From Nitrospirae bacterium JdFR-86 (GTDB taxonomy: Bacteria > Nitrospirota > Thermodesulfovibrionia > Thermodesulfovibrionales > JdFR-86): DNA of 47,319 nucleotides. The position numbers and the translations under genes were made by a program. Positions 42,206 to 47,319 of this stretch are shown piece after piece. Where the stretch lies: positions 88,152 to 135,470 of the forward strand of contig MTOV01000007.1 of NCBI GenBank assembly GCA_002011815.1, given 5' to 3'. Under the pieces are notes generated by a model, which saw nothing but the letters and a program-made list of their open reading frames with translations, searched no databases and was not told the origin of the DNA. The first letter of the stretch is position 1, and the number at the start of each line of letters is the position of its first letter.

Positions 42206-42848
42206 CATAACAAAGGCATATCTTGAAAGGGACGGCTACCATGTGTCTGTGGCAGAGACCGCAGAGAGAGCGATTAAGCTTCTTAAAGAGCCGTTGGACC
42301 TGATAATACTGGACTTGATGCTTCCTGACATTCCTGGTGAAGAGCTCTGCAGGTTGATACGTCAGGACTCGGACATACCGATAATCATGCTTACTGCAAA
42401 AAGCGCCGAAGAGGACAGAATAAAAGGGCTCGGCATGGGTGCTGACGACTATGTGGTCAAGCCCTTCAGCCCGAGAGAGCTTGTTGCACGCGTAAATGCA
42501 CTGCTTAGAAGGACGAAAAAATCTGCCAAGACGCTGAGCTTTAACCAGGGCAGTCTTGTCATTGATGTGACAACCCATGAGGTAAAAAAGAACAAAGAGC
42601 CTGTAACCCTTACCCCTACCGAGTTCAGAATACTTCTTACCCTTGCGGAAAGACCTCTGGTGGTCATGAGCAGGCATCAGCTTGTAAATCTTGTCCAGGG
42701 CTACGACTTCGAGGGCTACGAAAGAACCATAGACGCCCATGTCAAAAACCTGAGACAGAAGATAGAGGACAACCCGAAAGAGCCGGTGTTTATAAAGACA
42801 GTCTATGGTCTCGGCTATAAATTCATAGGCATAAGGGATGAGAAATAA
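42147..42848 (+). CDS. OmpR-family response regulator
   Basis: 233 residues from the ATG at 42147, preceded by GGAG 9 bases upstream; a TTG at 42132 is possible. The receiver domain has the phospho-acceptor Asp56 in LIILDLMLPDIPG, the acidic pair VEDEKK and the Lys in VVKPFSPREL. The C-terminal winged helix has the OmpR-type TPTEFRILLTLAERPL and ERTIDAHVKNLRQKI. It is translated within the end of the PAP2 gene and overlaps the kinase gene by 11 bases. Targets could include the 11-base repeats upstream of the Spy-like gene, but nothing proves this. Confidence 0.93.
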   Translation: MTAGKKGNLLIVEDEKKISDITKAYLERDGYHVSVAETAERAIKLLKEPLDLIILDLMLPDIPGEELCRLIRQDSDIPIIMLTAKSAEEDRIKGLGMGADDYVVKPFSPRELVARVNALLRRTKKSAKTLSFNQGSLVIDVTTHEVKKNKEPVTLTPTEFRILLTLAERPLVVMSRHQLVNLVQGYDFEGYERTIDAHVKNLRQKIEDNPKEPVFIKTVYGLGYKFIGIRDEK

Positions 42849-44184
42849 GCTCTTTTTAGCGTTCTTTATTGTAATTGCCATTGCTTTGGTCTCCAATCTT
42901 ATTTTCGAGCGTCTGATTCTCAGGGACTTTGAGGAATACGCAAGAGGCGCAAGGGAAGACCAGCTTTACTGGGTGCTGGCTTCAGTGGAAGGAAGTTACA
43001 CAGAAGACGGCTGGGATGAATTCTTGCTCAAGAATTCCCTTCACTGGGCTATCATGCTGGGCTTTGATGCAGAGGTAAGAGACAGCGCCGGAAACACCGT
43101 GCTTACCTCGAAAGAAGCACTTCAGTCTCTTTCACCTGCAATGAAAAGAAGGATGGAGTCCCTTGTTCATCCTGACAAACCCGAAGGAGAGTTCGAGGAG
43201 TATCCTCTTTATGTCGGCGGCAATGAAATCGGCTCGCTTCTTGTGCGTCCCCTGAGCAGGGAGGGACTTCAGCAGCAGAAAGAGGCGATATTCAAAAAAA
43301 GGGGAAGGACTTTTCTCCTCACATCGTTTCTTATTGCAGGCAGTGGTGCGCTGTTTCTTTCCTTTGTCTTCAGCCTCTTTCTTACAGGCCCGATAAGAAG
43401 GCTTAAACGTGCGGCTGAGGCCGTGGCAGCAGGAGATTTATCAGTAAGGGTAAAGACCGGCTCAAAGGACGAGATAGGAAAACTCACAGAGACATTCAAT
43501 CACATGGTTGAGGCTTTGGAAAGAGAAGAAAACTTAAGAAGACACCTTACATCAAACATAGCGCATGAACTCAGAACCCCTCTTACTGTCATACGCGCAA
43601 ACCTTGAGGCTGTTGCCGACGGAGTCGAAAGCACGGAAGAAGGGCTCAAAAATATAACAGCAGAGGTGGATAAGTTAATAACCCTTGTTGACGGCATAGA
43701 GGATGTGACAAAAGCAGAGGCAAGTTTCTTCACACCGGCAGAGTATGTAAAGGTGGGCATCAGAAGCCTGATTGAAGGCATTGCCCAGAGCATGCGCCCC
43801 ATATTTAGAGACAAAGGACTCGAGCTTACTGTCTTGAAAGAGGGAGACATTGAGGTTGTAACCGATGTGGACAAACTCGAAAGGATACTGAGAAACATCA
43901 TCTCCAACTCCTTGAGGCATACTGAAAAAGGCGGCGTATGGATAGACTACGGCAAGGGCAAAAAAGAGTTTTTTATAGAGATAAGAGACTCAGGAAGCGG
44001 TATGTCTGAGGAAGAGCTGTCCATGATTTTCAAGAGGTTTTACAAAGGCAAGGGCTCAGAAGGCGCAGGGCTTGGGCTTTCCATTGTAAAAGAACTCGTG
44101 GATGTAATGGAAGGAAAAATAGAGGTGGAAAGCGCACCCGGTAAGGGTACGGTCTTCAGACTGACGTTTCCGCTTAAGAAGTAG
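42838..44184 (+). CDS. Sensor histidine kinase
   Basis: 448 residues. Two transmembrane helices (about 5-27 and 160-183) enclose a periplasmic sensor of about 130 residues. HAMP follows (GPIRRLKRAAEAVAAGDLSVRV, about 184-235). The H-box is IAHELRTPLTVIRANLEAV, with His243. The ATPase domain has ISNSLRHTEKGG, DSGSGMSEEEL, FKRFYKGKG and GAGLGLSIVKELVDVMEG. It is the partner of the response regulator encoded just upstream. The BaeS/CpxA-like layout suggests envelope or metal sensing. Confidence 0.94.
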   Translation: MRNKLFLAFFIVIAIALVSNLIFERLILRDFEEYARGAREDQLYWVLASVEGSYTEDGWDEFLLKNSLHWAIMLGFDAEVRDSAGNTVLTSKEALQSLSPAMKRRMESLVHPDKPEGEFEEYPLYVGGNEIGSLLVRPLSREGLQQQKEAIFKKRGRTFLLTSFLIAGSGALFLSFVFSLFLTGPIRRLKRAAEAVAAGDLSVRVKTGSKDEIGKLTETFNHMVEALEREENLRRHLTSNIAHELRTPLTVIRANLEAVADGVESTEEGLKNITAEVDKLITLVDGIEDVTKAEASFFTPAEYVKVGIRSLIEGIAQSMRPIFRDKGLELTVLKEGDIEVVTDVDKLERILRNIISNSLRHTEKGGVWIDYGKGKKEFFIEIRDSGSGMSEEELSMIFKRFYKGKGSEGAGLGLSIVKELVDVMEGKIEVESAPGKGTVFRLTFPLKK

Positions 44185-44205
44185 AGCGCTATTTGCGAAC
44201 GCTCT
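44183..44205. terminator. Short hairpin between the convergent kinase and arsC genes
   Basis: AGAGCG (44183-44188) pairs with CGCTCT (44200-44205), with an 11-base loop. There is no clear T tract on the plus strand. It may help end both convergent transcripts. Confidence 0.3.
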
Positions 44206-44605
44206 CTATAAACTCTTCGATTCTCTTTTTTATTTCGTCCCTTGTCTTCCGGAAGGCATCCAGGATTTCCTCTTCTGTTCCGATTGTGCCTACCGGGTCT
44301 TCTATAGGCCAGTGGAGGCGTTTTATCTCAGGCGGTGTGTGCGGGCATGTCGCCTCTGCATGACCGCAGAGGGTAATCACAATGTCCATCTGCCTTAAGA
44401 GGTCTTCGTCTATGGCTTTTGACTTCTGGTTTGATATGTCTATGCCGATTTCCTTCATAACAGTGACTGCACGCGGGTGAACCACTGCAGAGAAAAGCCC
44501 TGCACTGTAAGGCTCGATTATTCCGTTGCCGAGAGTCCTTGCAAAACCTTCTGCCATCTGTGAACGGCAAGAGTTGGCTGTGCATAAAAACATGACCTTA
44601 ATCAC
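44189..44605 (-). CDS. arsC: Arsenate reductase, thioredoxin-coupled type
   Basis: 138 residues with a GTG start and GGAGG 8 bases upstream. The low-molecular-weight phosphatase loop is CTANSCRS with the nucleophile Cys8 and Cys13; Cys80 and Cys87 in TLCGHAEATCPHTP correspond to the redox pair of the S. aureus pI258 enzyme (10, 15, 82, 89). It reduces arsenate to arsenite using thioredoxin. The upstream arsR that would have controlled it is now only a stump. No arsB or acr3 transporter lies nearby. Confidence 0.93.
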   Translation of the reverse strand: MIKVMFLCTANSCRSQMAEGFARTLGNGIIEPYSAGLFSAVVHPRAVTVMKEIGIDISNQKSKAIDEDLLRQMDIVITLCGHAEATCPHTPPEIKRLHWPIEDPVGTIGTEEEILDAFRKTRDEIKKRIEEFIESVRK

Positions 44606-44630
44606 TGTTGCGCCTCCGTTAAATTTTATT

Positions 44631-44780
44631 TTATTTGTCTTTGCGGGTTTTCTTTTTTATCAGGTTTTCGGGTATTTTCTCAAGCACAGAAAGCAGGAGA
44701 AACCTCCTGAACATGTCCGAGGGCTCAAGGCTGTAGTGCATCCAGCGCCCTTCTTTCCTCTGCCTTACGAATCCTGCATC
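44631..44780 (-). pseudogene. ArsR-family repressor, C-terminal stump
   Basis: The minus strand encodes 49 residues beginning DAGFVRQRKEGRWMHYSLEP and ending KKKTRKDK before a stop, which is the wing and C-terminal part of an ArsR/SmtB regulator. The frame has a stop codon (TAG) immediately before the Asp, exactly where the IS30 remnant begins. The N-terminal half, with the DNA-recognition helices, is missing. It lies 25 bases before arsC, so it was probably the first gene of an arsRC operon. Confidence 0.8.
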
Positions 44781-45330
44781 CTACATTCAACGTTGAAGTG
44801 CAACACAGAAGCGGCAACTTCAATCGGTGTTTTAACCCCCAAGCACTTTCTTGGGCGATTATTTATTAATGATTTAATTAGAGCGATCTGCTCGTCTGAA
44901 ATCTTACTGAAATCAGTCCCTTTTGGCAAATACCATCGGATGAGACCATTGATATGTTCATTTGTGCCTCGCTCCCATGATGCGTATTGATGAGTAAAAT
45001 AGCATTTGATGCCGATACAGGAGGCTATCTCTTCATGTCCTGCGTTCTCTGTGCCATTGTCCATCGTCAAGGTTTTTCTGGCTCTTCCGCTCTACCAGAG
45101 AATTAAGGGCGGCAAGGCTTTTCTTTGACACAAGACTGTCCCACTCCCAGTGCCCAAATTCCTCGCGGCTATCCACAGATACAGGTCTTTCCTCTATGGA
45201 TATGCGGTTAGGAATCTTGGTTTTACGGGGTTTTCTGCCCTCTGTCTTCTTTTTTCGCCTGCTATGACAACGCGGGTTTAAGGGCAGAGCCACGCCCCTC
45301 TTTTGCTTGTCAGGCGAATCCCCCTCTCTT
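44781..45330 (-). mobile_element. IS30-family insertion sequence remnant
   Basis: Two minus-strand frames together give a decayed IS30 transposase. The first (to about 45070) has KIPNRISIEERPVSVDSREEFGHWEWDSLVS and ends at LNSLVERKS. The second holds KTLTMDNGTENAGHEE, YASWERGTNEHINGLIRWY and NNRPRKCLGVKTPIEV. Between ERKS and KTLTMDNG about 30 codons are deleted with a frameshift. The N-terminal helix-turn-helix part is also gone. One end, near CTACATTCAACGTTGAAGTG, abuts the arsR stump; no matching inverted repeat is seen at the other. It cannot encode an active transposase. Confidence 0.85.
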
Positions 45331-45357
45331 GACAAACTCATATAAACATATTAAAAT
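45329..45357 (+). promoter_or_regulatory. Promoter of the arsR-efflux operon
   Basis: A perfect TTGACA (45329-45334), a 17-base spacer and TAAAAT (45352-45357). The expected start point, around 45364, is one or two bases before the arsR ATG, giving a leaderless mRNA. The -35 lies at the edge of the IS30 remnant. Confidence 0.75.
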
Positions 45358-45368
45358 TCATTTATATG
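45339..45368 (+). promoter_or_regulatory. Predicted ArsR operator
   Basis: CATATAAA (45339-45346) and TTTATATG (45361-45368) are exact inverted repeats, with a 14-base spacer that holds the -10. The right arm contains the arsR start codon itself. Binding here would block the promoter, as expected for autoregulation. Confidence 0.55.
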
Positions 45369-45770
45369 AAAAAGATGGCGGGCATATTCAAGTTGTTTTC
45401 GGATGAGACGAGGTTGAGGATTCTCATGCTCCTTACGAAGAAGGAGCTCTGCGTATGCCAGATTATGGGAGTGCTCGGCATATCCCAGCCGCTTGTCTCG
45501 CATAACCTGTCGCTTTTAAGCAAGGCAGGGCTTCTTAACGAGAGAAGAGAAGGGAAGCTGATTTTCTATTCCGTGAAAAAACGCTTGCCTGCCCCGGTAA
45601 ACAGGATTATAACCATATTAAAGAGTGAACTGCAGAACGACCCTGTGTTTATGAACGACATGGCGTCACTCAATGACTGCTACGAGTTCCAGAAGAAGAC
45701 AGGCAGGTGCGATATGAAGACGTTCCGTGAGTTCATGGAAAGGCAGAGGAAAAAGAGGAGGAAGGTATGA
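45366..45770 (+). CDS. ArsR/SmtB-family metalloregulator
   Basis: 134 residues. Winged helix with FSDETRLRILMLL, the recognition helix GISQPLVSHNLSLLSKAGLL and the wing REGKLIFYS. ELCVCQI carries the Cys-x-Cys of the alpha3 metal site (as in ArsR), suggesting As(III) or a similar thiophilic metal. Further cysteines occur in NDCYEF and RCDMK. The start ATG at 45366 lies in the operator palindrome and lacks a Shine-Dalgarno, so leaderless translation is likely. Its stop overlaps the TolC gene by 4 bases (ATGA), so it controls the efflux operon that follows. Confidence 0.9.
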   Translation: MKKMAGIFKLFSDETRLRILMLLTKKELCVCQIMGVLGISQPLVSHNLSLLSKAGLLNERREGKLIFYSVKKRLPAPVNRIITILKSELQNDPVFMNDMASLNDCYEFQKKTGRCDMKTFREFMERQRKKRRKV

Positions 45771-47086
45771 AAGCTGTTTTTGCCTCGTTGGTCATCCTTC
45801 TCGTGTTTGCAAATACAGTGTTTGCAGAGAGAGTTGTCAGCCTTGATGAGGCTATAAACATCGCCCTCAGGGACAACCCTGAAATCAAGGCGTTTGACAA
45901 TTCTGTTTCAGCGGGCAGGGAAGACATAGGAATCGCAAGAAGCTACCTCTTGCCGAAGCTCACGTTCGAGGAGAGATTCATCAGAACGAACAACCCTACG
46001 TTTGCATTCTCAGCAAAGCTCAATCAGGAGAGATTTACGCAGGCAGACTTTGCCATCAACTCTCTTAACGACCCTGACCCTATAAATGATTTTCAGACGT
46101 CGCTGTCGTTTGAGCAGCCTGTATTCGTAAGGCAGGCTTCGCTAGGGCTTAAGATGGCTAAGAAAGAGGCTGAAGCCCTGCAGTTGGACTTTCAGAGGAA
46201 GAAAGAAAAAGTCGCACTCGATGTAATCAAGACGTTTCTTAATGTGCAGACTGCCAAGGCATATGTAAAAGCCGCGGAAAAAGGGCTTGAGGATGCAAAA
46301 GAGCATAAAAGGATTGCAGAGGCAAGGTTTAACTCCGGTCTTGGGCTTTACTCCGACATCCTGAGGACTGATGTCTTTCAGAAAGAGGCAGAAGAAAGGC
46401 TCATTAAAGCGAAAAAGAACCTTCAGGTGGCAAAAAGAGCGCTTGGTCTTATGCTTGGCCTCAGTGAGTCTGTGGACGTAACTGAGGAGACTCCGGATTT
46501 GACATCCTTTGATATCGAGGCATACAGCAGTGCCGCTTTGCAAAGGAGTGACATAAAGGCTCTGGAGCAAAGGCTTAAAAACGCAGAGAATGCCATAAAG
46601 CTTGCCAGTGCAGGCTACCTGCCTGTGGTCGGTATCGGAGGCTCTTACCAGTGGAACGACCATGACAAGGCATTTGGCAGTGAGGGCGAAAGCTATCAGG
46701 TGATGGCTTTCCTCAGGTGGAATCTCTTTGACGGCACAAAGCGTGAGCATGAAAAGAAGAAAGCAGAGTACAAGGTAAAAGAAGTCTCGGAGTATCTCGA
46801 CGGGTTTAAAAAAGAGGTCTTATTCAGGGTTTATGAAGCATACCTCGGTGTTGAAGAGGCAAGAAAAAGCCTTGAGCTTGCAAAGGCAAGGAAGGCATCG
46901 GCAGAGGAAGGGGTAAGGCTGCTTAAGGCACGGTATGAAAACGCCCTTTCCACCATAGTCGAGCTGCTTGATGCACAGGCAAGCCTTGATGCAGCAAGAG
47001 CAGGCGTTATCGAAAAGAACAACAACTATCTTATCGCTGTCTCTGAGCTTAAGTTTCAGAGCGGCTTAATACTGAAAAACCACTGA
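45767..47086 (+). CDS. TolC-family outer membrane efflux protein
   Basis: 439 residues. A signal peptide (MKAVFASLVILLVFANTVFA) precedes two OEP repeats (about 25-230 and 255-435) with long coiled-coil helices such as KAYVKAAEKGLEDAKEHKRIAEARF and the second-repeat ARKSLELAKARKASAEEGV. ATGA overlap with arsR and a GAGGAAGG site support the start. It forms the outer-membrane channel of a tripartite pump. The next gene is the periplasmic adaptor. Confidence 0.93.
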   Translation: MKAVFASLVILLVFANTVFAERVVSLDEAINIALRDNPEIKAFDNSVSAGREDIGIARSYLLPKLTFEERFIRTNNPTFAFSAKLNQERFTQADFAINSLNDPDPINDFQTSLSFEQPVFVRQASLGLKMAKKEAEALQLDFQRKKEKVALDVIKTFLNVQTAKAYVKAAEKGLEDAKEHKRIAEARFNSGLGLYSDILRTDVFQKEAEERLIKAKKNLQVAKRALGLMLGLSESVDVTEETPDLTSFDIEAYSSAALQRSDIKALEQRLKNAENAIKLASAGYLPVVGIGGSYQWNDHDKAFGSEGESYQVMAFLRWNLFDGTKREHEKKKAEYKVKEVSEYLDGFKKEVLFRVYEAYLGVEEARKSLELAKARKASAEEGVRLLKARYENALSTIVELLDAQASLDAARAGVIEKNNNYLIAVSELKFQSGLILKNH

Positions 47087-47101
47087 AAGGAGTCGGTCAG
47101 T

Positions 47102-47319
47102 ATGAAGATAAATAAATATACAGTGCTAATCATTGCCCTTAGCGTCATTGTGCTCATCGCAGGCTGTAAGGGAGAAAGCGCCAAAGAAGAACTCTTGCGT
47201 CCTGAGGTCAAAGGGGTAAGGGTTGAGACAGTCAAGCCTGTCTCCGTAGATGAATACTATGAAGCCTCAGGCACTGTAAAGGCAAAGACCGTAAGTGTTG
47301 TGGCAGGCAGACTGATGGG
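47102..47319 (+). CDS. RND efflux periplasmic adaptor (membrane fusion protein), 5' part only
   Basis: 72 complete codons are visible before the window ends. The N-terminus is a lipoprotein signal (IIALSVIVLIAGC) and the mature part begins like HlyD/CusB/AcrA-type adaptors (VKGVRVETVKPVSVDEYYEA then SGTVKAK). GGAG lies upstream of the ATG, 15 bases after the TolC stop. Together with the TolC gene and arsR it suggests a metal or drug RND pump, with the inner-membrane pump gene expected beyond the window. Confidence 0.85.
   Translation, partial: MKINKYTVLIIALSVIVLIAGCKGESAKEELLRPEVKGVRVETVKPVSVDEYYEASGTVKAKTVSVVAGRLM

Noticed and set aside
44526-44990. 154-residue plus-strand ORF across arsC, the arsR stump and the IS remnant
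   Set aside because: It crosses three recognisable minus-strand pieces and has no family features.

Overview
This window looks like chromosomal DNA from a Gram-negative (diderm) bacterium of moderate G+C content. The outer membrane is implied by LptD, a TolC-family outer-membrane factor and type IV pilus genes. A Re-citrate-synthase-like gene next to isocitrate dehydrogenase, several HD-GYP proteins and the overall gene style suggest Nitrospirota (Thermodesulfovibrio-like) or a relative in Desulfobacterota. This placement is inference; no rRNA or other marker in the window settles it. No tRNA, rRNA, CRISPR array or prophage was found. Coding density is very high and gaps are mostly under 200 bases.

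Layout. 1-4635: the C-terminal part of a large Ig-like minor-pilin-type protein, then PilX. 4727-13005: rmuC, an O-methyltransferase, a UPF0235 protein, a citrate/homocitrate-synthase-family gene with isocitrate dehydrogenase, a CNNM/CorC transporter, and a priA whose ATPase motifs have decayed. 12992-14532 (minus): coaE-ribF. 14630-18514: a large single-chain purL resembling the animal enzyme. 18522-21733 (minus): a MacB-type ABC ATPase and permease, a DUF2318 protein, a small secreted protein and a Spy/CpxP-like protein, probably a metal or redox envelope locus. 21843-25645 (minus): a lipoprotein phosphoesterase, rsmG, mnmG and a SHOCT protein. 25854-28721: a radical SAM protein and, on the minus strand, a PAS-GAF-HD-GYP protein. 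28869-33731: Zn-ribbon, trpB, trpA, GAF-HD-GYP, a cyclic-nucleotide-phosphodiesterase-like protein and accD. 33920-39952: folC, lptD, pilB, pilC. 39992-44184: two small cysteine-rich proteins, a NYN nuclease, a PAP2 phosphatase and a two-component system. 44189-47319: arsC, an arsR stump cut by an IS30 remnant, then an intact arsR leading a TolC/RND efflux operon that runs off the window.

The most unusual signals are as follows. (1) PriA keeps its zinc cysteines but has lost Walker A, DEEH and motif VI. (2) Two neighbouring genes (40193 and 40813) have strong Shine-Dalgarno sequences but apparently start at ATA and ATC, and the small gene just before them has an in-frame TGA followed by a hairpin. 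(3) At least eight genes have a -10-like box only 6-9 bases before the start codon, suggesting many leaderless mRNAs. (4) Four direct repeats with an exact 11-base period lie upstream of the Spy-like gene, as expected for an OmpR/PhoB-family regulator. (5) An HD-GYP and a metallo-beta-lactamase-fold phosphodiesterase are embedded in the trpBA-accD cluster.
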